This document shows, in pieces, positions 12,801 through 23,001 of a DNA stretch of 64,000 bases (position 1 is the stretch's first letter; each line of letters starts with the position of its first letter). This DNA is from Seriola aureovittata. Its lineage: Eukaryota > Chordata > Actinopteri > Carangiformes > Carangidae. The DNA lies in the NCBI RefSeq assembly GCF_021018895.1, contig NC_079376.1:23832001-23896000 (forward strand), written 5' to 3'. A program made the position numbers and the translations under genes. Below the pieces are notes generated by a model. That model was not told the DNA's origin. It searched no databases and saw only the letters and a list, made by a program, of their open reading frames with translations.

Positions 12801-15800
12801 TTTGTTGAACTGACAGCATTGATGCATTCATTTTGATGGCAAGTAAAATATTGTCAATGAGAACTTTAACTTGCTCGGGATCAGATTTTGTTTTGCGTGA
12901 CAGCTCGTTCCTTTTCTCTCGGTCTTTTGCGCTCTCCCGCAATAATGTACCGATCCCCAGTCCCATCTTGAGTCTTCGTACAATTCCAACAGCTTTTAAA
13001 TGACTTTTCTGCTGAATGTGACGCTTGAGGTAGTTCCAACTTCCATTCAGTCCACATTTTTCCCTCCGAAAACTCACTTGCTACTTTGGCTTCGCTGCAT
13101 GTTTTGCAGAGTAGACCTTTCTCAATCGAAAAAGAAAAAATCTCACCCAGTTTCACCGCTTGTTCTTCTATTTTCACATACTCCGACAGCCATTCCATCT
13201 TAAAAGAACCGCATTTCTTTTTTACTTTGGCTTGGTGAGTGGATGTGTCGCTACCCGTTCGTTTCGCCGTGATAAGGGGTTAGCATTTGCGTCTCTTAAC
13301 TCCGCTGCATCGTTGTTAGTTAGCTAACCTGCGCGACGCGTATGGGCAGGGCACATATGCAAGCACTGTCAATGCTATGATTGGCTACGTGAAGTGAACC
13401 GTATCGTATCATTAGCTGGTTTACAACAAATAAACAGAAAATCTCCCAAAATTTTACGTATACTGTATCATGACAGCAGCAGAAATAAGAAATGATCTGG
13501 AGATGATAAAGTATTTCAATCAAACTGTAAAACAATTATTAACAGTAACAGGCGCTAAAAGTTGTGTAACTTCACCACACTGCAGCAGTGAGTCTCTCCA
13601 CTGGCCAACAAGCAGACCATGTGTCTCATTTAGGGATGTCCCAAACGATTATTTTTTAAACGATTAATCTAGCGATTATTTTTTCAATTATTCGACTAAT
13701 CTAACGATTTTTTTTTTATTAACCTAACAGTAACTTTATTGCAATTATTTTCCAGTTAGTCATTTAATATAACAATTTGCCCCGTCCAACATCTTGACTC
13801 GCTGCACCAGGGTGCTTCCTCTTTATGTGCTCGTGCATGACTGTCGTGCTAGAGTGATATGTCAGATGCACTTTGCAGAGTCTGCAGACTACCGCACTGT
13901 TGGTGTCAAGATTAAAGTATTCCCAAACTTTGGAGGACCGCGTGCGAACCTTTGTTGCTCCACACGCGCCGTCGTACCGCTGGTAGACGCCGCCGTGTTG
14001 TTTAAATAGAATTACACAGACGCAAATCATTCACGTAGTCAATGACTTCAATTACGTCACCGCGTTGTCCCAGTCCGTGCGCTGCGCTTGTATCCGGGTA
14101 AACCAAAGACGATGGATATAGACGGTCCCATTAGAAAGTTCCGGGTTTGTTCTATGAACATTTACCCTGTGTGGTTTTACGCGACGCGTCGACACTAAAA
14201 TTCCACGTCGAATAATTTTTAGAATCGACGTCGACTTCCAGGAACACCCAGAGCAATGTTCCCTCTAATTTTTCATGTGTCTGGGTATACACACAAGCTC
14301 CCTGAGCACACTGAGGACCACTGTGAGCAACATCAGATGTGCACGCTGTGGAGCATTTAATGATTAATATCCATAAACAAAAAATCTTAATAAATGTAAC
14401 TAGAACATGCACAAATCTGACTTAAATTTTGCCTTATTTTTCACGTCTGTCCTTCTCACTTCTCCGACGGTTGCACGCTTTGTCCAGGTTGATGGCTTCG
14501 TCCGCTTCTTGCTTTGACTTTATGCGCATCAGCTGGTCCAAATGTGCCACTTCAAGACGATTTCTGGATGCTGTTTTGATATGATTCATTAAACTAAATC
14601 CTCTTTCACAATCTGCACTGGAAGCTTGAAATGTAGCACAAATATCCACAAGCTGTGAGATCTCCTTTAGCTCCTCACATCTAGGTGCTGCAGCAACCAT
14701 ATCTGAGAATGTGCTGATTGACCCCTGTTTAAGTTTTTGCTTCATTATGTACTTGAATTCAGCATATTGACTGTTAATGGCCTCAATAGACTGTGGGTGG
14801 TGGAGAATGGCTTCATACTTCTTTGCCAGTGTGGCAATGTCAGCTGATCCATAGTCAAAACTGATGTCTGAGCTCAGTGCTTCAATGTCAAATGCAGACC
14901 ACTCCTTTAATTCACCCTCTGGAAAACGAGCATCCATGTGATCACAGAGCTTACTAATAAAAAGAGTAATCTCACCAGTATTTCTGCCATCAGCTGATGA
15001 GGTAGCAGTACTTTGCCACTGGATCTCTGTTATCGTTGAATTCTCTTTTGCAGAATTCTTTAAGCATAGTGTAGTTCCTCAGAACAGCATTGACAGCTCG
15101 GTGCCGCGACAGCCATCGCACTTCGTTCAGAGGCCTGAATGACAGTGTATCTTCATCAAGAATCTTTGCTAGATCCTCCATTTTGCCCCTCTTCACACTG
15201 GACCGAGAGAAAGCGGACTACACAGTTCTAAGAAAAGTTTCCACATCTCGAATCAAAGGCACATTTTTCCAGGCATCATCAATGCCCAAGTCCTCTCTAT
15301 GGGCCACACAATGTTGTTCAGTTAGGTGTGGTATTTGGCGCTTTAACAAAGCCGCAACTCCGTTGTGTTTTCCTAGCATTACTGAGGCACCATCGGAGGT
15401 CAGCATCACCATTCTCTGCATGTCCAGTCCATTTTTGGAATTATTGCCTGCACAATATCCTGAGCAGTGCATGCTGTCAGCTGGATGATGCCACCAAACA
15501 CAGTTTTATAGTTAACATCATTTTCCTTCCTGTGTTTAATATATATGACTAGCATTTTGTGTACTGATATGTCTGTGCTCTCATCTACTATCAGGGTACG
15601 CCAGGGTGCATTTTTAACCCTGCACATAGTCTCATTCTGCACCATCTCATTTATTGAGTTCACAAATTCAAAGGCATAGTTTTTCCCTCGCCAGCTTTCT
15701 GGTATACTCACATACTTTGCCATGTGATCGTGGATTTGTTGAACTGACAGCATTGATGCATTCATTTTGATGGCAAGTAAAATATTGTCAATGAGAACTT

Positions 15801-18800
15801 TAACTTGCTCGGGATCAGATTTTGTTTTGCGTGACAGCTCGTTCCTTTTCTCTCGGTCTTTTGCGCTCTCCCGCAATAATGTACCGATCCCCAGTCCCAT
15901 CTTGAGTCTTCGTACAATTCCAACAGCTTTTAAATGACTTTTCTGCTGAATGTGACGCTTGAGGTAGTTCCAACTTCCATTCAGTCCACATTTTTCCCTC
16001 CGAAAACTCACTTGCTACTTTGGCTTCGCTGCATGTTTTGCAGAGTAGACCTTTCTCAATCGAAAAAGAAAAAAATCTCACCCAGTTTCACCGCTTGTTC
16101 TTCTATTTTCACATACTCCGACAGCCATTCCATCGTAAAAGAACCGCATTTCTTTTTTACTTTGGCTTGGTGAGTGGATGTGTCGCTACCCGTTCGTTTC
16201 GCCGTGATAAGGGGTTAGCATTTGCGTCTCTTAACTCCGCTGCACTGTTGTTAGTTAGCTAACCTGCGCGACGCGTATGGGCAGGGCACATATGCAAGCA
16301 CTGTCAATGCTATGATTGGCTACGTGAAGTGAACCGTATCGTATCATTAGCTGGACACCTGACACCTGTCGCTGAGTTACATTGCAAAAAAATATTATTG
16401 GTGTAATTAGATTAGATTAGGTCTAATATTAAATATTAATTAATAAGTTTATGTTGATTTTTTTTTTGCGTTGCATAGATTTTCTTGTGCGCTGAGAATG
16501 TGCGAGCAGTGCGCGATTGCGCAAGCGCGCAGCTTAGAGGGAACATTGACCCAGAGGGAACATCATCACTCCTGTCTCGCTGTGACCTCACAAAACACGT
16601 TTTTGGCCATAACTCACAAATTTAATCAGTAAGGATGAAACAATTCAACTCAAATGTCAAAAGATAAAATGAAGTGATGACATTTTATGTCCAAAAGGTC
16701 AAAGGTCAACTTTACTGTAATGTTCTGCAAACACTAATTTTTCAGTGCTGTAACTGCGGAAGGAGAGACTGAGCATACTTCCTACAACGTGGCTGGTTGG
16801 TGGAGGAGGTGATTCAGGTTTATGCAGCTGACAGTTTAATATTTTTGGAGGTTAATGATGGATATTGTTTAAGCTCTTGATACTGGCATATGATACTAGC
16901 TGCACTCCTGTGGCCTGAAAAGACTTGAAAACTCAATGCACAAGGTGATTCTATTTCTTTTTTTTTTCTTGAGCATGTCATCAAATAGAAAGAAGGTCTT
17001 TTCAAAGTGCACTGTTGGTCCTCAGTGGCATTAGTCCTGCCTGTTTTCTCTCTGTCTGTGACCCTGAGCTCTTTAGGTCATTCCTTCGTCTTGGTCCTTG
17101 GTCGTCTCTTCGTTGTCTGCTCACTGCTGCTCACTCGGTTTACATGTCGTCGTCCACACAGCAGAGATCACTGTCACCTTTCCTCCAAAGAAAAAGGACA
17201 ATACAATCATTTCATCCATTCACTATAAATGTCATATACCTTACTGCTAACCGAAGGCACACAGTAGACTGGCAGGTTGAGGAATGTGTCTATCCAACCC
17301 ACCAGGCAGCTGCTGGACTAAAAAAAAAAGTGAACTAAAAAAAAAAAAGTTAGAATCTCTGTGCTTTGTTTCCAGGTCTACGCAGCTCTCAACATCTTCT
17401 TTGGCATGGCCAGCATCGGCCTGTTGACTGTGGTGGCCATGGACCGCTACCTCACCATCTGTCGACCAGACATAGGTATCTGTTTACCGCCATGCATGCG
17501 CCTGACCGCAGCGTACACCGAAACACACACTGCGCAGTAACACAACAGTCCTTCATGAAGGTTGTCGTGTTCAGGTTTTGAGTGATCTGTTGGTGCTGCT
17601 GTTGAACTGTGTTGTGTTGCACAGAGAGGTGTCTCTGTGTCACTCTCACTGAGACGAAGTGGGTGGACAAAGTAATGTCAGTATAACCAGAGACAGATAA
17701 GAAAGGACTTACTTCCTGTATCTGTGTCACGTGGGTTTTCTCCTTCAGGAGACCAGCAGCAGGTCTGAGTCTGTTCACTCCAATGGGAGAAGTGAACCTG
17801 ATCACAGATGATGATTCCTTCACCTCATAGTCACCCGAATAAATATTGGATCAGTTCTTTCACAACAGATCTTCAGAACATTCTCACGTTAAATGACAGT
17901 CTTCAGACAGACCAGGAGAACATTTACATTATGAGAGACCGGTCTCTGTCTCAGCTACAAACTCTCATGAGATCTCAAGGTTTAGAGGTTAAAACTGAAA
18001 TAAAACTTTGTGTTTCTTTGCCTAATAACACTTTTATTGTTGTTATTATTGAACTGTTTGTGGAGGGGAAACAGAGAGAATCAGACTGATATGATCTTGT
18101 GCTGGGGTGATCAGATGTTAAGCTCACAGATAAAAACGAACAGGATAATCAGGTGTAGATTAACAATTTAAAAAGCTGTCAGTTTAAGTGTTAATTTATT
18201 CAAACAATTGGAAACTAACTACAGCATCAACCCAATAGAAATGGGCCACATGTTAATGACAGCAGTAGCTGCACACTGGATGTACAGTTCACCGCCTGTC
18301 TCACTGTGAACGTGGTGTCGCTTCTCTCTCCAGGGCAGAAGATGACGGTGCGATCGTACAACCTCCTCATCCTGGCGGCGTGGCTGAACGCCGTGTTCTG
18401 GTCCTCCATGCCCATAGTGGGCTGGGCTGGTTACGCCCCCGACCCCACCGGAGCTACATGCACCATCAACTGGAGACAGAATGACGCGTGAGTTATCAAA
18501 AATACTGAGGAAACGACTGAAGCAGTTTAAAACAAGATAACCCGGTACTGCCCCAGCATGTACTAGTGTGACACATTTTATATGGTGGGCTTCTGTAAAT
18601 GGACCCCAACCTCGCTAATATAACGCCTACTTTAGAAACGTATTTAAACTGCTGCTGCTTCATATTCAAAGTTTCTACTAGAACTAAAAACCACAGAACC
18701 ATCCTGTTATTCTACTGCTATTAATACTGTCACAGCTAAAATAAAAAACTATGTTAAAAACATAATTGTAAAATGACATGGAACAATAATAAAATAATTA

Positions 18801-21637
18801 CATTGAAATAATAAGTAAGTAAGTACAAAACTACAAAACTATATAAATAAAGGCATCTGAAGACATTTAGAAACAGTGTCTCCACTACATGGTTTATGCA
18901 CCAGAGAGCACTGGAAACTGATGAACTGCAACACAGAGGCCCAGTTTATAAACTGCCAGATTGAAATTGATACTGGCTCTATTAATAATGCGTAAAGTTC
19001 CCCTACGAACAGATACGAGCTGATTCTTAACTAGCGAGACACTCAGAGAGCGCAGACCTCCGCCCACGATAGTGTCAAACAACATAAACCAGACTCCAGA
19101 GGAAAGAATTCCCATTCACACATCTGTCCTAAAGCCGAATGCACTCCTCCCTGTGACCTATGACCCTTCACCTCACCAGGTCTGCTACTAATAAAGAGAC
19201 AGGGGAAAACGTAACCTGTTTGGTACCTGATGTAGTTAATGTTAATGAATAGTTACTAGTAGTACATAGTTAGTTTTTTACATTCTTTTCTTAACTAAAT
19301 TTGAACTGAATTTAGATTATTAAACTTTATTTACAACATTAACACACACTAACACGTTAGCCGGGCCTGACACAAGGTACGAGCCAGTGTGTGACCGTGT
19401 GACGCTGACTCTGCTTCTCCTCCACAGCTCCTTCATCTCTTACACTATGGCGGTGATTGCTGTGAACTTCGTGCTGCCTCTCTCCGTCATGTTTTACTGC
19501 TACTACAACGTGTCGGTCACCGTGAGGAGGTACAAAGCCGGAAACTGCCTGGACAGCATCAACGTCGACTGGTCCGACCAGATGGACGTCACCAAGGTGA
19601 AACTCTCGCTCTTTTTCCGCTGCTGCGTGTCCCTGAGGTGCTGGTGGAGGCCCAGAGTCGCTCAGCATCCGGCTAACAGTCAGTTAATCAGTGTGTTTTC
19701 CTCCACATGCTGCCGGAAAATGAGTCACCGGTGAAAGGCTTCAGGAGTTCACTGCGACCATGGCAGAGACGTGACATGAAGAAGTCTCAATGCATTTAAA
19801 TGCAATGTTGGCTTAAGCTGTGTCCCAGTTCAGAGGCTGCATTTGAAGACCTACTGCGTCACAGCAGTGCGACTACACCGTCCCATTTCGAATGCTGGCC
19901 GAGAAATAATGCTCTCTTATTTTCCTGGACTACGAAGGATCCAGCGGGTGGATCCCTCTTGGCTAATGTTGGGTTTCAGCTCAGTTCAACAGCTAGTGGT
20001 TCGACTGCTGAAGCTCTCTTTGCCACTAAATGTGAGGGCGCACGGTGAAAATCCTCCGTATATACCAAACCTTCTCATTTCATTCCGGCCTTTGCGAGCT
20101 ATGACGACTGCAAAGGGGCCACATCTTCGTGGACCGCGTGCTCCGAAGGATGCGGCCCCTGAATCGGGACACAGCGATAGTCACATTTTATGGTCGTCCG
20201 TCTCACACGAGTCTGTATTCGGTTTTAATCAATACAGTCTTTCATAGGCTAACAACTAGAACTGTGACCCACAGGCACCAGTGGAGTTTTGTATACAGTA
20301 TGTCACTACACTGATGGTGTAACTGAGCTTCAGAGAGGATATCTGTAAACAGATCCGGTCAGTCCTGGTCTGCAGCAGCTGCTTTTGCTACACGGCTGCT
20401 ATAGACAAGTTGTAGGCTCACTGCCGAGCTTGACATGGTTGGTGTTGGGCCCAATCCCAATGTCTCCCCCCCTAACCCCTGAACCCTCGCTGACGTCACC
20501 TGGTGAGTGATTGGGCATGAGACGCTTCAGGGGCTCCAAATAGTATAAAGAGGAATAGGACAGCACTTTGTAACATATCATGTTACCTTGACGACACCAA
20601 AACATGTTTCGTATAACTGTGGGTTTGATGTCCTTTTGGGTTTTGCATTTCTTACTCGCTCACTTCTCTCCGTTTGTGATGAGGAAAGTGTATCTGTCAT
20701 CACAGGACAAATGACCACACACACACTCCAGGCTCTGAATCACCACTGAGCAAAGTGTTTTTTTTTTTTCTTCTTGTTTAGCATATTTTAAACGCTTCCA
20801 GACGTCCCCTGGTAACCATGGTAACCCTGTGTTTAATGTCACAACACTGTGAACTGTGGGTAATTCCCTCAGGCAAAGTCTGCAGAAATGCAGACTTATA
20901 GAAAGTGTGCATCAAGGGCCCTACAGGTCTGCTAGAGAGTCCTCGTGGACTTGATGGTTTGACAGTGAGACAATGACTGCACAGACATGATGGCTTTACA
21001 GTGGGACAGTCCTAAGACCTCATCCACTTACCAGGAGCACACCTCAAAGTCACACCTCAAACTCTGGGATTGATTAGAGACATTTATTTCAGACCGCTCG
21101 GTGTCCACAGACACACCCACATCACTGACCTTCATGTCAATCTACTTGACCAGGACAAACAGAGAGATCACTGAGATCCCTCCTCATGTTCTTTTCTTCT
21201 TCTTCTTCACCTTCATGTCTCTCTCCTAACGGTCTCGCCTCTCTCCATCTGTGTCAGATGTCCATAGTGATGATTGTCATGTTCCTGGTGGCCTGGTCTC
21301 CCTACTCCCTCGTGTGTCTCTGGGCGTCATTCGGTGACCCCATGACCATACCTGCCCCGATGGCTATCATCGCTCCTCTCTTTGCCAAGTCCTCCACTTT
21401 TTACAACCCCTGCATTTATGTCGTAGCCAACAAGAAGTGAGTGTGTTTCCTTTTTTTTTTTTTTTTAACATTATGTGATAGACAGATGTGTTTGTGGTGC
21501 ATTCAACGGCATAAATGATCTTTTCCTCCAGGTTCAGAAGAGCCATCATAGGGATGATCCGATGTCAAACCAGGCAGCGAATCACCATCAATACCCAGGT
21601 TCCCATGACAACCTCCCAGCAACCTCTGACCCAGTGA
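5750..21637 (+). CDS. rrh: peropsin (RPE-derived rhodopsin homologue), 7 coding exons
   Basis: Non-visual opsin of the retinal pigment epithelium, a seven-transmembrane retinal-binding GPCR thought to act as a retinal photoisomerase or light sensor. Exons are 5750-5861, 8032-8222, 17376-17475, 18334-18487, 19428-19596, 21258-21436 and 21532-21637. All junctions are GT-AG and phases join without a stop to give 336 aa (human RRH is about 337). Visible landmarks are the disulfide cysteines C100 and C177 (GATCTINW), D124-R125-Y126 at the end of TM3, the Schiff-base lysine K286 ([11 protein letters not shown]) and NPCIY at the end of TM7. Start: the first ATG (5750) has A at -3 and G at +4; a second in-frame ATG at 5756 is possible. 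The C-terminal tail after TM7 is short. The gene looks intact. Intron 2 is very long (9.2 kb) and filled with transposons. The 3' end faces enpep. Confidence 0.97.
5862..8031 (+). other. rrh intron 1
   Basis: Intron of 2.2 kb bounded by GTACAG and CTCAG. I see no gene, RNA or clear repeat inside it. Confidence 0.6.
9779..9820 (+). repeat. (CA)n microsatellite
   Basis: Uninterrupted CA tract in rrh intron 2. Confidence 0.95.
10940..11230 (+). repeat. ERE-family dispersed repeat, copy 2 (no intact palindrome)
   Basis: Shares GAACATTATGATGTCACAGT, TTGACCTTTGACCTTTT and the CTCATTTTATCC block with copy 1, and ends GGCGCGGAGGAATAATAAC. The palindrome seen in other copies is missing or diverged. 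Confidence 0.65.
11283..11655 (-). repeat. SINE-like retroposon with tRNA-type head
   Basis: On the minus strand it starts with a tRNA-like head, GTGGTGCAGTGGTTAGCGC (box A-like), followed by GGTTCGAGTCCC (box B consensus). A long conserved body follows, ending near TAAGCGGTAGAAAATGGATG. This is a common interspersed fish repeat. Open frames across it are incidental. Confidence 0.7.
11878..12331 (-). mobile_element. partial hAT element with BED-type zinc finger, left copy
   Basis: Starts TAGGGATGTCACAAACGATT and has the same BED finger ([20 protein letters not shown]) as the segment at 13632-14115. A 28-bp or so indel in the A/T-rich block separates the copies. Confidence 0.65.
12332..13198 (-). 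pseudogene. second, truncated copy of the same hAT transposase
   Basis: The N-terminal half of the transposase is duplicated here, with the same early frameshift as the right copy. The C-terminal half is deleted, so the frame runs into the neighbouring BED-finger segment. Small indels (for example near 12510 and 12565) separate it from the right copy. Confidence 0.8.
13632..14115 (-). mobile_element. partial second hAT element with BED-type zinc finger, right copy
   Basis: One end reads TAGGGATGTCCCAAACGATT, a hAT-type terminus, followed by repeated CGATTAATC-like blocks. The minus-strand frame (to 13764) holds a BED finger: SSKVWEYF, then CRLC, then HEHIKRKH. The rest of the transposase is missing. 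A near-identical copy lies at 11878-12331. Confidence 0.65.
14254..16548 (-). mobile_element. hAT DNA transposon, full length, decayed
   Basis: Perfect 15-bp terminal inverted repeats, CAATGTTCCCTCTAA on the left and TTAGAGGGAACATTG on the right, are flanked by an 8-bp target duplication ACCCAGAG (14246-14253 and 16549-16556). An 8-bp duplication is diagnostic of the hAT superfamily. The 2295-bp body encodes a broken transposase on the minus strand. Confidence 0.93.
14434..16135 (-). pseudogene. hAT transposase, frameshifted
   Basis: Transposase remnant inside the 14254-16548 element. In minus-strand order it shows an N-terminal Cys/His finger-like part (CKTCSEAK ... HIQQKSHLK) broken by a frameshift near 16010; the first catalytic region [14 protein letters not shown]; a region with [16 protein letters not shown] and [27 protein letters not shown]; and a C-terminal dimerisation-type block [20 protein letters not shown] ending at the stop at 14434. 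Several frame changes occur between about 15480 and 14940. The layout resembles hAT transposases related to KIAA1586/ZMYM-type host genes. It is not expected to make active enzyme. Confidence 0.85.
16560..16830 (-). repeat. ERE-family dispersed repeat, copy 3, inverted
   Basis: Reverse-complement copy containing GTGACCTCACAAAACACG, AAAATGAAGTGATGACATTTTA and AAAAGGTCAAAGGTCAACTT. It lies directly beside the right target duplication of the hAT element. Confidence 0.65.
19812..20175. mobile_element. short terminal-inverted-repeat element
   Basis: Left end AGCTGTGTCCCAGTTCAGAG and right end GCGGCCCCTGAATCGGGACACAGC are inverted. No coding region. It lies in rrh intron 5. Confidence 0.6.
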
Positions 21638-21859
21638 GATGAAACGAAAGCATCGCATTGTATTATTAGAGCCCGACATTAAAACCACGTGCAGACGATT
21701 GGTCTGATGAAGTAACGTGAATCTTTCTGTTATAGTTATTATTCTGTTTGATAACCTGACTGTGCATCCTGGTGTTTACTGTGTAAATCCCACTTGCTGT
21801 GACATTGTAGTCATTGGTTGTGTTCCAGTTACTTCAATTACAAACTGACAGTGAAAGTC

Positions 21860-21862
<3 letters not shown>

Positions 21863-21891
<29 letters not shown>
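21863..21891 (+). repeat. (TG)n microsatellite in rrh 3' region
   Basis: TG tract about 230 bases past the rrh stop codon, probably within the 3'UTR. Confidence 0.9.
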
Positions 21892-22458
21892 GACTGTGTT
21901 CTTGTTTGAATAAGATCATGCGCATGAAAAACCCATTAGTCCTCTGTGTACAGATGTGGCGGCTTCTGCATCAGAGACAAAGGCTCTCTGGTAAATAACC
22001 CTCCAGCTGAGGGTGCAAGTGTCAGCTACAGGTAGAAACAATGGGTTCATCACAGCTCCGCCACTCTCCTCTCCTGCAGCAGGGGGATCTTTGTCAAGAG
22101 TTCCCAGTGTGGAGAGAGGTGACAGGTGGGGTCTCAGTGTGTGGATATCCCCCGTGGGATGTCAGGCAGATGGTCCTGGTCGTGTAGCTGCCGTGACAAG
22201 CCACGAATGACGCACGCAAACACCCCCCCCGAGGTGGACATGTTGCGAGCTAGTCAAACCCTAAGCCTGACCCTCACGGATGCCTTGGTAGCGGAACAGG
22301 CCGTGTGTTTTGGACAAAAGGTGCTTTGAATAAAAAATGGTTCCCCCCTGTCAGAACAGACCGTCAGGCCAACCTCGCCAACGTGATGAAGACATAACAT
22401 TCATAATGAACCTACACTGTGATCATGAGAAGTCCGACACCTAACATTCAAAATAGTT

Positions 22459-22464
22459 TTTATT
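22459..22464 (-). terminator. possible poly(A) signal of enpep
   Basis: AATAAA on the minus strand about 540 nt past the enpep stop codon, in an A/T-rich stretch between the convergent rrh and enpep 3' ends. No closer canonical signal was noticed on this strand. Confidence 0.4.
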
Positions 22465-23001
22465 CAGTTCGACAGAGAGTATCATACAAACATTTGTATT
22501 TGTGACAAAATAATTCAGGCTTTTTATTTTTTATATAAGTTAAAGTTTTACAAAAAAAATATTGAAGAGACTATAAATATCCTTCAGGATCAGAAATGAT
22601 TGTTAGTAGAGATGAGAGATCTTCAGTGATCAATAACAACTTTCTTACCGACATGATAAGAGAACACAGTACAACAACTATCAGAGTTAATTTACATGAA
22701 ACAGGAGCTCACTGTTTAATTAGTGACAGCAGTAGTAAATGACAACATGACTGTTTCTGCTGACTGGACTGAGACTGGATGTGGACTCTTGTGGATCACA
22801 GACTTGGACTTAGATCTGTTGAAGAATGAATTTAACTGATGTAAAGAACTAATAAGAGCTTCAAACAGAACCTAATCTCAGCCGTAACTCCCCGTGTACA
22901 GTACGTACTGACTGGGAGAAGACCACATGTACAGCAGCAGGGGTCTGTGATGATCTCGTTCTTCAGTTACAGAGTTCCTGTCTCCAGTCACTGCTGCTGT
23001 C

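Larger units (their letters stand above)
11668..13421. repeat. tandem duplication, left copy (internally deleted)
   Basis: Starts TTTACAACAAATAAACAG and ends CGTATCATTAGCTGG, like the right copy at 13422-16353, with only scattered substitutions and small indels. It lacks the stretch equivalent to about 14117-15262. The deletion junction is at about 12331. Confidence 0.85.
13422..16353. repeat. tandem duplication, right copy (longer)
   Basis: Same ends as the left copy. It contains the BED-finger segment, a unique 1.15-kb middle with the transposase C-terminal half, and the N-terminal half. Its right boundary falls inside the hAT element, so that element was present before the duplication. 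Confidence 0.85.
8223..17375 (+). other. rrh intron 2, transposon-rich
   Basis: Intron of 9.2 kb. From left: unremarkable sequence, a (CA)n at 9779-9820, a G-run at 9877-9889, an ERE-family repeat copy (about 10940-11230), a tRNA-headed SINE-like repeat (11283-11655), the tandemly duplicated hAT region (11668-16548), and a second, inverted ERE-family copy (about 16560-16830). Confidence 0.8.

Noticed and set aside
13764..14030. BED zinc-finger frame as a domesticated host gene
   Set aside because: Lies next to a hAT-type terminus, is duplicated with the transposon region and lacks the rest of a protein.
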